Below are positions 16,883 to 24,730 of a DNA stretch of 48,280 bases, piece by piece. Every line of letters begins with the position of its first letter. Within the stretch, counting starts at the first letter, position 1. The notes under the pieces were generated by a model. That model did no database searches. It saw only the letters and a program-made list of their open reading frames with translations, and was not told where the DNA came from. The DNA is from CAG-826 sp964504595 (lineage in GTDB: Bacteria > Bacillota_I > Bacilli_A > RFN20 > CAG-826). A program made the translations under genes and the position numbers. The DNA lies in NCBI GenBank assembly GCA_964504595.1, contig CAZDEE010000012.1, positions 1 to 48,280 of the forward strand, in the 5' to 3' direction.

Positions 16883-18095
16883 CTAAAAAGTCGCCTCCTG
16901 TCTTTACTGCTTCTACTAAAGCATCAATTTCTTCCTTTGTGTTATAAAAATATAAACTTGCTCTAACTGTCGCATGACAATTCAAAAAATCCATTAATAT
17001 TTTTGCGCAATGTTGCCCGCTTCTTACGCAAATGCCTTTTGCATTTAAATGAGTTGCTAAATCTTGCGCAAATACTGTTTTATAATTAAATGTAATAATT
17101 CCAGCTTCAGCATTTTTATTATAAATAATTAAATCATCTATATCGCTAAGTCTTTCTATTGCATATTCTCTTAATTCTTTTTCTCTTTTATTGATATTTT
17201 CCATACCAATTGAAGTTAAAAATTTAATTGCGCTTGCAAGTCCAATTGCCCCAGCAATGTTTTGTGTTCCTGCTTCAAATTTATAAGGTGGTAGTAATAA
17301 AGAAACTTCGCCACACATATCAAATCTAGCATTCATTCCTCCACCACTCATTAAAGGGTCCATATCTTTAAGTAAATCATATTTACCATATAAAACACCG
17401 ATTCCTGTTGGTCCGCACATCTTATGTCCGGAAAATGCTAAAAAATCACAATCTAAATCTTTAACATCTGTTATTTGATGTGGAACACTTTGTGCACCAT
17501 CTACAACAACAACAATTCCATGTCGATGAGCAATTTCACATATTTTTTTAACATCGACCACATATCCTAAAACATTTGTAACATGCGCGATTGAAATTAC
17601 TTTTGTTTTTGGTGTAATTGATAATTCAACATTTTCTGGTGTTAATCTGCCTTCTTCATTTAAAGGTATATAACCGATTGAACAGCCTGTTACATCATGT
17701 ACATGAAACCATGGAAGAACATTTGATGCATGTTCTGCTTGTGTTAATAATACTTCATCGTCAAAAGTTAAATGCTTAATACCATACCCATACGCCACTA
17801 AATTAATTGACATTGAAGTTCCTGAGGTAAAAACTACCTCTTCCTTCCTTGAATTAATAAAATTTGCGACTACTTGACGAGCTTCATCATATTTGGTATC
17901 AACTTCATGAGCTAAATCATAATCACCACGATGAGAATTAACACTATAATTTGAATAATAATCAACAACTGCATCAATTACACATTGAGGTTTAAAAGTT
18001 GTTGAAGCGTTATCTAAATATACTAAATGATGATTTTGCATGGTTTTATCATCACTTAACATCGGAAAATAAGATCTAATCTTTTCGATATCCAT
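16866..18095 (-). CDS. sufS: Cysteine desulfurase SufS
   Basis: 409 residues. PLP-binding Lys225 in FSGHKMCGPTG, His122 in TQAEHASNVLPW stacking on PLP, and the active-site Cys363 in RSGQHCA (family form RAGHHCA). It converts cysteine to alanine and a persulfide handed to SufU. The start is ATG 18095, overlapping the sufD stop (TAATG), with AGGAG nine bases upstream; an in-frame ATG at 18119 lies in sufD and is rejected. Confidence 0.95.
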   Translation of the reverse strand: MDIEKIRSYFPMLSDDKTMQNHHLVYLDNASTTFKPQCVIDAVVDYYSNYSVNSHRGDYDLAHEVDTKYDEARQVVANFINSRKEEVVFTSGTSMSINLVAYGYGIKHLTFDDEVLLTQAEHASNVLPWFHVHDVTGCSIGYIPLNEEGRLTPENVELSITPKTKVISIAHVTNVLGYVVDVKKICEIAHRHGIVVVVDGAQSVPHQITDVKDLDCDFLAFSGHKMCGPTGIGVLYGKYDLLKDMDPLMSGGGMNARFDMCGEVSLLLPPYKFEAGTQNIAGAIGLASAIKFLTSIGMENINKREKELREYAIERLSDIDDLIIYNKNAEAGIITFNYKTVFAQDLATHLNAKGICVRSGQHCAKILMDFLNCHATVRASLYFYNTKEEIDALVEAVKTGGDFLDAYFD

Positions 18096-18895
18096 TATTT
18101 CATTCTCCTCTCCATACAAGATGCGATAGAGGATGAAACATCTTCATCAAAATAAGCAAGAATTGGTTTTAAATACCCTAATGTTATTAATTGCTTAGCA
18201 ACATCTTCTTTCAATCCACGTGATGTTAAATAAAATAAGTGATTATCATTAACTTTGCCTACAGCAGCAGCGTGTGATGCTTCAATTTCATTTTCATCTA
18301 TTTTTAAAATTGGATTTGCAAAAGCTTGGCATGCTGGATCAAAAACCATTATTTTAGCATTTTGATGTGTTTTTGCATTTTTTGCACCTTTTCTGATATG
18401 TCCAATACCAGAAAAAACAAGTTTTGAGTTTTCAATGCAAACGCCATAATTATTCATTTCAGCATAAGTATTTTTCGCATTATGAATAAACGAGACAGAA
18501 AACTCTTTTTTATCATTTTCAGCACTTAATGTAGCTAAATGGATTTTAACAGAAGCTCCTTCTTTTTGGATATCAAAGAAAAATTCTTCTTTTTTTGTTC
18601 CAACAGAAAAATCAGCGCACGCAACAATAACGCTGCTATTTTCTTTCAAGATAAATTTTCGACAAGAACTTATCGCGGAATTTAACGAAGATATAGATAA
18701 ATGTAATGTCGTATTCTTTTCAATTACATAAACAACATCAGTTTTTGGACTATCAATTTCTAATAAGTCAATAACGGAATTTTCCTTAAAAACTAGTTCT
18801 TTTAATTGATTTTCAATATTCCAATCAATTTTACTATGGAAATTATCTAAAAAAGAATAGGATTCTGTTGATGTTATCACTAGATTCCGTTCCAT
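18095..18895 (-). CDS. sufD: Short SufD-like Fe-S scaffold subunit
   Basis: 266 residues, much shorter than the ~430 usual for SufD. The C-terminal core is kept: a beta-helix region, then the hallmark EASHAAAVGKVNDNHLFYLTSRGL with the His contributed to the SufB-SufD interface, and the helical end. The N-terminal helical domain and part of the beta helix are missing or reduced. It starts 2 bases after the sufC stop with a purine-rich site (GGAAAG); an alternative start 13 codons earlier lies in sufC. Position between sufC and sufS supports SufD. Confidence 0.88.
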   Translation of the reverse strand: MERNLVITSTESYSFLDNFHSKIDWNIENQLKELVFKENSVIDLLEIDSPKTDVVYVIEKNTTLHLSISSLNSAISSCRKFILKENSSVIVACADFSVGTKKEEFFFDIQKEGASVKIHLATLSAENDKKEFSVSFIHNAKNTYAEMNNYGVCIENSKLVFSGIGHIRKGAKNAKTHQNAKIMVFDPACQAFANPILKIDENEIEASHAAAVGKVNDNHLFYLTSRGLKEDVAKQLITLGYLKPILAYFDEDVSSSIASCMERRMK

Positions 18896-18897
18896 AA

Positions 18898-19728
18898 TTA
18901 CTTTCCACCTTTGATGATTTCTTTTGTTGCACAAGTGCCAATAGAAAGTTCGTTCATATCAACATCTTCTTTTTCGATTTTAATACCTAATTCGGTACGT
19001 ATCCATTCATAACCATTTTCATCAATACGTTTAATAATTTCTGGTCCACCTTCAACTGCAATTCTTCCATTTATCATAACTGCAACTCTTGTAGGATTAA
19101 TTAAATCATATAATCTTGCATAGTGTGAAATAACTAAAAAGCTCATTTCTGTTTCATTTTTTAATTTTACGATAGCTTCTGCAACTGTTTGTAATGCATC
19201 AACATCTAATCCGGAGTCAATTTCATCTAACATTGCAAATGCTGGTTTTAATAAAAGCATTTGTAATATTTCATTTCTTTTCTTTTCACCACCAGAAAAG
19301 CCTTCATTTAATGATCTGTTAGCCATATCCATAGGGATTTTCATTTCTTTTGACGCATTTTCTAAAGCACGATAAAATTGGAAGAGTGAAATTGGTTTTT
19401 CTCTTCTTGCATTCATCGCAGCTTTTAAGAAATCAGCATTGATAACTCCAGGTACTTCACTTGGATATTGAAATGCTAAAAATAAACCCGCTCTCGATCT
19501 TTCATCAACACTCATGGATAAAACATCTTTTCCATCAAGTGTTATTGTTCCAGAAGTAACCTTGTACTTTGGATTTCCCATAATTACTGCAAGTAATGTT
19601 GATTTTCCATGTCCGTTAGGGCCTAGCAAAGCTAGTGTCTCTTTTTCATGTAAAGTTAGCGACACCCCTTTTAATATTTCTTTTTCTTCAACTGAGACAT
19701 GAAGATCTTTAATTTCTAATGTTGCCAC
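18898..19728 (-). CDS. sufC: Fe-S assembly ATPase SufC
   Basis: 276-residue soluble ABC ATPase. Walker A GPNGHGKST, signature NEGFSGGEKKRNE and Walker B AFAMLDEIDSGLDVD, the SufC-specific form. It energises the SufBCD scaffold. The start taken is GTG at 19728 (MATLEIKDLHVS), with AGGAG eight bases upstream; another GTG at 19737 overlaps the ribosome site. First gene of a long transcript through suf, mnmG, rsmG and parA. The C-terminal extension of ~25 residues (ends NELSIGTCATKEIIKGGK) is longer than in B. subtilis SufC. Confidence 0.95.
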   Translation of the reverse strand: MATLEIKDLHVSVEEKEILKGVSLTLHEKETLALLGPNGHGKSTLLAVIMGNPKYKVTSGTITLDGKDVLSMSVDERSRAGLFLAFQYPSEVPGVINADFLKAAMNARREKPISLFQFYRALENASKEMKIPMDMANRSLNEGFSGGEKKRNEILQMLLLKPAFAMLDEIDSGLDVDALQTVAEAIVKLKNETEMSFLVISHYARLYDLINPTRVAVMINGRIAVEGGPEIIKRIDENGYEWIRTELGIKIEKEDVDMNELSIGTCATKEIIKGGK

Positions 19729-19758
19729 GTTAATCACTCCTAATCATAACCGCGTATT

Positions 19759-19787
19759 ATTTTACACCTTATCAAAAACAACTACAA
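19759..19787 (-). promoter_or_regulatory. Sigma-A promoter of the suf operon
   Basis: Minus strand: -35 TTGTAG (19782-19787), 17-base spacer, -10 TAAAAT (19759-19764), about 30 bases before the sufC start. Confidence 0.65.
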
Positions 19788-19829
19788 ACAAAACGATAAG
19801 AAATATTATTTTTTTATTGTTCCCAAAAT

Positions 19830-19860
19830 AAAAAAAAGAGCAAAGTTTTTTTCTTTGCTC
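19830..19860 (-). terminator. Terminator of the micro-protein transcript
   Basis: Minus strand: 8-bp stem GAGCAAAG/CTTTGCTC (19853-19860 with 19838-19845), 7-base loop, then eight T. Confidence 0.88.
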
Positions 19861-19872
19861 CCTCACACTTTA

Positions 19873-19962
19873 TTAGCAGCCGCAGCCGAACCAACCGCCA
19901 CAACCGATGATGACAAGTAGAATGAATAAAACTAAAACAATAGCAAAATAGTTATTTCCCAT
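19873..19962 (-). CDS. YjcZ-like hydrophobic micro-protein 1
   Basis: 29-residue protein, essentially one transmembrane helix (FAIVLVLFILLVIIG) followed by a Gly/Cys-rich tail (CGGWFGCGC). The FAxxLVLFILLxIIG core matches the small YjcZ-type sporulation proteins of Firmicutes. Strong ribosome site GGAGG eight bases before ATG, and a good terminator 13 bases after the stop. A second, related micro-gene lies 29 bases upstream. Function unknown; the family is linked to spores mainly by distribution. Confidence 0.72.
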   Translation of the reverse strand: MGNNYFAIVLVLFILLVIIGCGGWFGCGC

Positions 19963-19991
19963 AATGGCACCCTCCTTTACTTAGGTCAAAT

Positions 19992-20090
19992 TTAAAATAA
20001 ACCGCCGCTATTACTTCCACAGCCTATGATGGCAATAAGAATGAAAAGGACAAGAATAAAAGTCCAACTAACACCTGTATTTGTGTTCAT
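19992..20090 (-). CDS. YjcZ-like hydrophobic micro-protein 2
   Basis: 32-residue protein. The helix FILVLFILIAIIGCG closely resembles its neighbour (LVLFIL-x-x-IIGCG shared), preceded by a short polar MNTNTGVSWT and followed by SNSGGLF. Ribosome site AGGAGG seven bases before ATG. The two genes form a transcript ending at 19830-19860. Probably a tandem duplication. Confidence 0.72.
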   Translation of the reverse strand: MNTNTGVSWTFILVLFILIAIIGCGSNSGGLF

Positions 20091-20112
20091 AATTGTTCCT
20101 CCTGTTTCACGA

Positions 20113-20140
20113 TATACTATGCTTGTTTTTCTAAATAGGT
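20113..20140 (-). promoter_or_regulatory. Possible sigma-K-type promoter for the micro-protein pair
   Basis: On the minus strand ACC (20138-20140), exactly 16 bases, then CATAGTATA (20113-20121) fits the late mother-cell sigma-K consensus (AC ... N16 ... CATAnnnTA). No sigma-A -35 is spaced correctly. The leader would be short (about 17 bases). This is a by-eye motif match. Confidence 0.4.
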
Positions 20141-20220
20141 CACATATGATTGGTTTTTTTCATTTAGAGCCCATTTTTTAATTTTTATCATCATTATGTG
20201 CAGAAAAATATAAATTTTTC

Positions 20221-20249
20221 TTGAAATAGATAGCATTTTTATGTAGAAT
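20221..20249 (+). promoter_or_regulatory. Sigma-A promoter of the foldase lipoprotein pair
   Basis: -35 TTGAAA (20221-20226), 17-base spacer, -10 TAGAAT (20244-20249). The expected start at about 20256 rules out a start codon at 20254 and supports ATG 20287. Confidence 0.78.
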
Positions 20250-20286
20250 TATTTTGCTATATTTATACAAGGAGGAAAAGCTGTAT

Positions 20287-22068
20287 ATGAAAAAGAAACT
20301 ACTTACATTAGCTCTTGTAGCAGGTTTCTCAGTTGTGACACTCTCTTCATGTGGAAATGACTGGCTAAAGGAATCAAACGGAGTAGTGTTAACTATTGAT
20401 GGCGAAAGTTATACAACAGAGCAATTGTTTAACCAATTCGGCACATCAAATGCAACTGGTATTGCTGCATATTACAACGCGATTAGTGAAGTTCTAGTCC
20501 GTAATGCAACTCGTAGTTATGCTGAATCAGTTGAATTAGAAAAGAAAGTTTCAGCACAAATTGAAACACAAAAAGAAAAAGCCCGCGACAACGCAGACTC
20601 AAATGGCACAAGTTACAAAACTGAATTCAATGCAATCCTTGAAAGTGAAGGCGTTGAAGATGAAGATGAATTAAAAGAGAAATACATCTACGAAAATCTC
20701 CAAGAACATCTTCAAGATGAATACTATGATGTCAACACCACAAACTTAACAAAAGATTATCTCGACGAAATGTTACCATATCATGTCCGTCATATCTTAG
20801 TTAACGTTTCTGCTGCATCTGGTACTCTTTATAACGGTACCATCACCGAAACTGAAGCAATGAACCTTGCATCAGTCGTTCGTCGTATTGCCAACTTAAC
20901 AAAAGATGGCGCTGAAAAAAATACATTAGAAACATTCGGAGAAGTTGCCTTCGATGCTTCTGAAGATAGCGGCTCCGCTGCTTTATATGGAAACTTAGAT
21001 GTTATGACTGCAAAAACATCATTCGTTAACGAATTCAAACTCGGTATTTATGCTTATGAAGCATTAGCCGCAGGAAAGAACGTTGATAATCGTGGTAAGT
21101 TATTTACTGATACTTCCGCCGATTCAGAATATGGTGTTTCATTACAAGCTAACACCTATGCAATTCCAAGTGATGCTCAAAGTTCTTGGACATCAAGAAA
21201 TGAAACACTTACTCTTGATGACAGTGGTTCAACCTATGTCCGTCGTAAAGATGGTATTGGTTACATTCCATTCTCAGTTACTCAACTTTTAGAAGATTAT
21301 GCTTCTATCACTGTTGATCCAACAACCCATAAGAAAATCAATGATGGTGATTCAAACTACTATCCAAGAAACATTCTCTTCAACTATTACTTCAACGACC
21401 ATGGTATTAACGTCATTACAAACGAAACCGCAGTTGGTAACTTTGTAAATGTCACAGGATTTGATAAACCAATTCTTTGTGCTGATGGCAATCCAGATAA
21501 ACCAGTATTAGTTACAAGAGCAGGATCATCATATCAAGGCGTTCACTTCATGATAGTTGAAAAATCCGCAATCGGTTCAAGCCAAAGCGATTTAGAAACA
21601 TACTATGATAAGAGAACACCAACTCAATTAACAAAAGATGGTAAAGAAGATTTAATCGGTTCAACATATGTTACCGCAATTAAATCAACTGATACAAAAA
21701 CTTATACAGATCGTTCTGAAGCAATTGAAAGCGAAGTTAAAGATTTCGACTCATTAATCGATACACGTTTATTTGAATATTATTTAGGTATTTCTGGAAC
21801 AACACCAGTCGATAGTGATGGAAACGAATTACCAATAATTAAAATTGCTGATGAAAACTTAGAAAAAGAATTATTAAACTACATCGAAGTTAGCCGTGCT
21901 AAAGCAAAGAGTGAATCAATTACAAGCAATAACGAAGCATGGGATTCATACATTAAATTATTAGAAACCCAAGATTGGATTAGTTCACGTCGTATTCCAT
22001 TAGTTTGTGCTAAGAGATTTGTTGATGGTGAAATTGTGAGAGGAGATAGCTGCTATGTTGAAAAATAA
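20287..22068 (+). CDS. PrsA/SurA-like parvulin foldase lipoprotein
   Basis: 593 residues. Signal peptide with lipobox TLSSC (Cys22). A helical SurA-N-like region (about 40-160) is followed by a parvulin-type prolyl isomerase domain opening with YHVRHILVNV (about 165) and continuing through FGEVAFDASEDSGSAALYGNL. A strand like the parvulin end (GVHFMIVEKS) comes only ~250 residues later, so the domain appears to carry a long insertion. PrsA proteins fold exported proteins at the outer face of the membrane, a plausible helper for the large surface proteins encoded 5-20 kb away. Twice the length of B. subtilis PrsA. The start at ATG 20287 follows AGGAGG by 11 bases and the promoter at 20221. Confidence 0.8.
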   Translation: MKKKLLTLALVAGFSVVTLSSCGNDWLKESNGVVLTIDGESYTTEQLFNQFGTSNATGIAAYYNAISEVLVRNATRSYAESVELEKKVSAQIETQKEKARDNADSNGTSYKTEFNAILESEGVEDEDELKEKYIYENLQEHLQDEYYDVNTTNLTKDYLDEMLPYHVRHILVNVSAASGTLYNGTITETEAMNLASVVRRIANLTKDGAEKNTLETFGEVAFDASEDSGSAALYGNLDVMTAKTSFVNEFKLGIYAYEALAAGKNVDNRGKLFTDTSADSEYGVSLQANTYAIPSDAQSSWTSRNETLTLDDSGSTYVRRKDGIGYIPFSVTQLLEDYASITVDPTTHKKINDGDSNYYPRNILFNYYFNDHGINVITNETAVGNFVNVTGFDKPILCADGNPDKPVLVTRAGSSYQGVHFMIVEKSAIGSSQSDLETYYDKRTPTQLTKDGKEDLIGSTYVTAIKSTDTKTYTDRSEAIESEVKDFDSLIDTRLFEYYLGISGTTPVDSDGNELPIIKIADENLEKELLNYIEVSRAKAKSESITSNNEAWDSYIKLLETQDWISSRRIPLVCAKRFVDGEIVRGDSCYVEK

Positions 22069-23707
22069 TAAATTAAAATTATTCGGTATAGCAACAATGC
22101 TCTTCACCCTTGTCTCTTGTGGTGACATCGTTGCAAAACCAGAAAATAAAAATGATCAATTAGTTATTAATAACGATGGTTCTTCATTAGATTTAAAGAA
22201 CAATAACTATGATGTTGTTTATGATGATTTAATCGAAGATGGCGTTATTAATACAACCGTATTCAGTGATGTTATGTATAAAATTGCCTCAAAAGAACTT
22301 GCTTCTTATTACACAGGCGATGATGCAATCTTCACCGAAGAAGAATTTAATGCTGAAGTTGAAAAGCTCGTCAACGAAAAGCTCTATGATTATATTTCAT
22401 CAACTACTTATCAAACAGATAATCGTTTCGATGAAAGAAAATTAGTCTTATCATTAACTCAAAATCTTTATAACATTACTCCACGTAAAGACGCAAGTGG
22501 AAATGATGCTGATTATAATACTGATGAAGTTGTCTTCACTCCTGAAACAAAAGCGGCCGCTTTAGAAGAAGGAACTCTCGGTGGCGATAGCTCTACTCTT
22601 GTAGATGGACAAATCCTTCACTACGATTATACAGATTATAAAGAAAGAGTCTTAAAACGCGAAGTTTATACTCAATTACTTACTTCAAAATTTATTGAAG
22701 ATGAATCATATTCATCATTAGGTCGTGCTTATTCAAGAAAAGTTAGCTATATTGCTATCACAAAGGATGCTTCCCATCCAGATGCTGCAAAAAATACAAT
22801 CGATGCATTTGTTAATGAATACATCAACAATAACAATGGAACAGTCGATCTCAACAACCTTGCTAAATTATGGAAAGGTGTTGACTATTCAAATGAAGAT
22901 GGTGAATTATCAAGTGAATTAAAGAATATTATCAATAACTATGGTTTAAGAACCTTAGCCGATAATATTAAAGATGAATTCAAGAAAGTCGTTGAATGGG
23001 ATGATTCAACTGATGATTATAAGAAAGACGCTAACGGTAATTCAATTCCATTATCTGAAGATGCCGTTGATAGCTCATTAGAAGCAACTTATACTGGAAG
23101 CTATGCTTATCTTCCAGAAGTCGGTAAAGAAAAGAAAGATATCGAACTTGCTCAAACAACTTTAGTAACTGAAGGTTGGTACATAAAAAATGGTGGCTTA
23201 ACCGATTTACCAGATGCAATCCGTAGTCGTTTATTCGATATCCGTACCGCAAGTGATTTCCAAGCATTAAAGAATAACACTAACGATACCTTACGTGGCT
23301 ATGTCCGTCAAATCAATGGTGTTAATTACCTTGTTCCTGCTAAGACTCAAACAGAAGAATCTAATAGTGATGTAATCATCTATGATCGTGATTCTGAAAC
23401 ATATTATATTGTGATTATCGAAGATGCTTTAAATGCTTCCTCATTAAATACATATAATGTTGAGAAATTAGTTAAAGAAAACAATCCAGATGCTTCTGAA
23501 AGCGAAATTGCTTCATTAGTTAAATCGGAAACTAAAGCAAGACTTAAAAACGCTCACGAAGTTGCTAAGATGTTAGCCTCAAAGAGCTCATATCAAAGCG
23601 AAGCAACAATTTTCTATCTCAAGAAAGCAAATATTGTCTTCCATGATGAAGATGTCTATAACTACTTCAAAGAAAACTACGAAGACATGTTTGAAGACGA
23701 AAATTAA
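22055..23707 (+). CDS. Second foldase-like lipoprotein, lacking a clear parvulin active site
   Basis: 550 residues. Lipobox TLVSC (Cys22). The layout resembles its neighbour: lipidated N-terminus, helical SurA-N-like segment (DGVINTTVFSDVMYKIASKELASYY...), acidic middle, and a late hydrophobic strand YYIVIIEDAL like the parvulin end. I see no HILV-type start, so it may be a chaperone-only paralogue. It overlaps the first gene by 14 bases, with ribosome site GGAG nine bases before ATG inside it, so they are made together. Function inferred. Confidence 0.72.
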   Translation: MLKNNKLKLFGIATMLFTLVSCGDIVAKPENKNDQLVINNDGSSLDLKNNNYDVVYDDLIEDGVINTTVFSDVMYKIASKELASYYTGDDAIFTEEEFNAEVEKLVNEKLYDYISSTTYQTDNRFDERKLVLSLTQNLYNITPRKDASGNDADYNTDEVVFTPETKAAALEEGTLGGDSSTLVDGQILHYDYTDYKERVLKREVYTQLLTSKFIEDESYSSLGRAYSRKVSYIAITKDASHPDAAKNTIDAFVNEYINNNNGTVDLNNLAKLWKGVDYSNEDGELSSELKNIINNYGLRTLADNIKDEFKKVVEWDDSTDDYKKDANGNSIPLSEDAVDSSLEATYTGSYAYLPEVGKEKKDIELAQTTLVTEGWYIKNGGLTDLPDAIRSRLFDIRTASDFQALKNNTNDTLRGYVRQINGVNYLVPAKTQTEESNSDVIIYDRDSETYYIVIIEDALNASSLNTYNVEKLVKENNPDASESEIASLVKSETKARLKNAHEVAKMLASKSSYQSEATIFYLKKANIVFHDEDVYNYFKENYEDMFEDEN

Positions 23708-23725
23708 TTGTTTCTAGATTATTAA

Positions 23726-23751
23726 AAGAAGGTTCACACCTTCTTTTTTTT
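23726..23751 (+). terminator. Terminator of the foldase lipoprotein operon
   Basis: 8-bp stem AAGAAGGT/ACCTTCTT (23726-23733 with 23738-23745) with tetraloop TCAC, followed by T. Confidence 0.88.
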
Positions 23752-23761
23752 GTTCTATAAT
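23733..23761 (+). promoter_or_regulatory. Promoter of the HIT gene, overlapping the preceding terminator
   Basis: -35 TTCACA (23733-23738), 17-base spacer, -10 TATAAT (23756-23761). The -35 box is the terminator loop and its flanks. Start codon 24 bases downstream of the -10. Confidence 0.68.
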
Positions 23762-23784
23762 ATGCATATAGAGGTGATTTATTT

Positions 23785-24201
23785 ATGGACAATTGTCTTT
23801 TCTGTAAAATTGTTAAGGGTGAAATACCTTGTTATAAGGTTTATGAAGATGATGATGTTTTAGCCTTCTTAGATATTTCTCAAACAACTAAAGGTCATAC
23901 ACTTGTTATTTCTAAAAAACATTATGATAACTTTTTAGCAACACCAAAAGAAGTAATGAACAAAGTAATGAATATAGCTCAAACAATTGGTCAAGTTCAA
24001 ATTCAACACTTAGGTGCTAAAGGAATTAACATATTAACCAATTGCTACCAAGAAGCTGGACAAACAATCATGCATTTCCATGTTCATGTCATTCCACGTT
24101 ATGAAAAAAGTGATGGTTTCATTTTAGAAATGAAAGAAAATGAAGATTTAGACAATATTTCACTACCATCAATTGCCACAATTATTAAAGAAGGAATTTA
24201 A
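23785..24201 (+). CDS. HIT-family nucleotide hydrolase (Hit/HinT-like)
   Basis: 138 residues. CLFCKIVKGEIPCYKVYEDDDVLAF opening and the histidine triad HFHVHVIPR, the nucleotide-phosphate binding and catalytic site. Family members hydrolyse AMP-linked or ADP-linked substrates in the cytoplasm. Ribosome site AGAGGTG; single-gene transcript. Two N-terminal Cys (CLFC) could hold a metal, as in several HIT proteins. Confidence 0.94.
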   Translation: MDNCLFCKIVKGEIPCYKVYEDDDVLAFLDISQTTKGHTLVISKKHYDNFLATPKEVMNKVMNIAQTIGQVQIQHLGAKGINILTNCYQEAGQTIMHFHVHVIPRYEKSDGFILEMKENEDLDNISLPSIATIIKEGI

Positions 24202-24208
24202 AATATTT

Positions 24209-24258
24209 AGAACTATAGGTAATAGATATTTATATCTTAAACTTATAGTTCTTTTATT
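24209..24258 (+). terminator. Probable terminator after the HIT gene
   Basis: 9-bp stem AGAACTATA/TATAGTTCT (24209-24217 with 24244-24252), long AT-rich loop, then TTTATTT. Confidence 0.6.
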
Positions 24259-24317
24259 TGATTATTATAATATTCCTTATCTTTTCAAGCAAAAAACACT
24301 ATAAAAGCAACTTTAAC

Positions 24318-24346
24318 TTGAAATTAACTCGATCTTGTCATAGAAT
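24318..24346 (+). promoter_or_regulatory. Sigma-A promoter of tRNA-Glu
   Basis: -35 TTGAAA (24318-24323), 17-base spacer, -10 TAGAAT (24341-24346), 10 bases before the mature tRNA. Confidence 0.78.
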
Positions 24347-24356
24347 AATAACACGT

Positions 24357-24433
24357 GGTCCATTAGTGGAACTGGTTAACACGTCTCCCTCTCAAGGAGA
24401 AGAATAGGAGTTCGAGCCTCCTATGGATCACCA
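24357..24433 (+). tRNA. tRNA-Glu (anticodon CTC)
   Basis: 77 bases. Acceptor GGTCCAT/ATGGATC (one G-U), discriminator A, encoded CCA. Anticodon stem TCTCC/GGAGA with loop CTCTCAA, so the anticodon is CUC (reads GAG). T stem AGGAG/CTCCT with loop TTCGAGC. The acceptor and D-arm resemble Bacillus tRNA-Glu. A C34 Glu tRNA is an extra species in an AT-rich genome, where UUC normally reads both codons. Confidence 0.93.
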
Positions 24434-24445
24434 AATAAACTCATA

Positions 24446-24471
24446 AAGTCCGATTTTATCGGGCTTTTTTT
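24446..24471 (+). terminator. Terminator of tRNA-Glu
   Basis: 9-bp stem (24446-24454 with 24458-24466, one G-U), 3-base loop, T run to 24471. Confidence 0.9.
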
Positions 24472-24517
24472 AAGTGCTCTAAAGTTTTGTAGGGAAGCAA
24501 AAAAACAAAGAGGATTT

Positions 24518-24540
24518 GAAGGGGGAATGTGTCTCCCTTC
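24518..24540. other. GC-rich hairpin of unknown role
   Basis: 9-bp stem GAAGGGGGA/TCTCCCTTC (one G-U) around a 5-base loop, followed by TCCTCCC. It stands out in a very AT-rich intergenic stretch and has no T run, so it is not a simple terminator. Confidence 0.5.
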
Positions 24541-24569
24541 TCCTCCCATTCTCTATATAATATAAAAAT

Positions 24570-24611
24570 AATCCTCTATGATTAATATACCTAAAATCAT
24601 TAAGGAGGATT
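24570..24611 (+). promoter_or_regulatory. Leader hairpin covering a ribosome site
   Basis: AATCCTC (24570-24576) pairs with GAGGATT (24605-24611), and ATGATT (24578-24583) with AATCAT (24595-24600). The 3' arm is the Shine-Dalgarno of the small ORF at 24614. A TATAAT at 24556-24561 would start the RNA right at the hairpin, though I find no -35. Confidence 0.45.
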
Positions 24612-24613
24612 AC

Positions 24614-24730
24614 ATGATTAATATTACTGAATTAGCTAATTTTCTGTCAATTAACATTGGAAAAGTAAATGTAGCAATGAGTTCGAGTGAGTTGATTTTT
24701 CTTTTTCAATTAATTTATTTTAAGAATTAA
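24614..24730 (+). CDS. Small ORF of unknown function (38 residues)
   Basis: A 38-residue peptide beginning MINITELANFLSINIG, preceded by an excellent ribosome site (AAGGAGG, five bases before ATG) that can be hidden in a hairpin. I recognise no family; the first half could be a remnant of a helix-turn-helix protein. A 12-bp inverted repeat follows at 24731-24759. It may be a leader peptide, a toxin-sized peptide or a gene remnant. Confidence 0.38.
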   Translation: MINITELANFLSINIGKVNVAMSSSELIFLFQLIYFKN

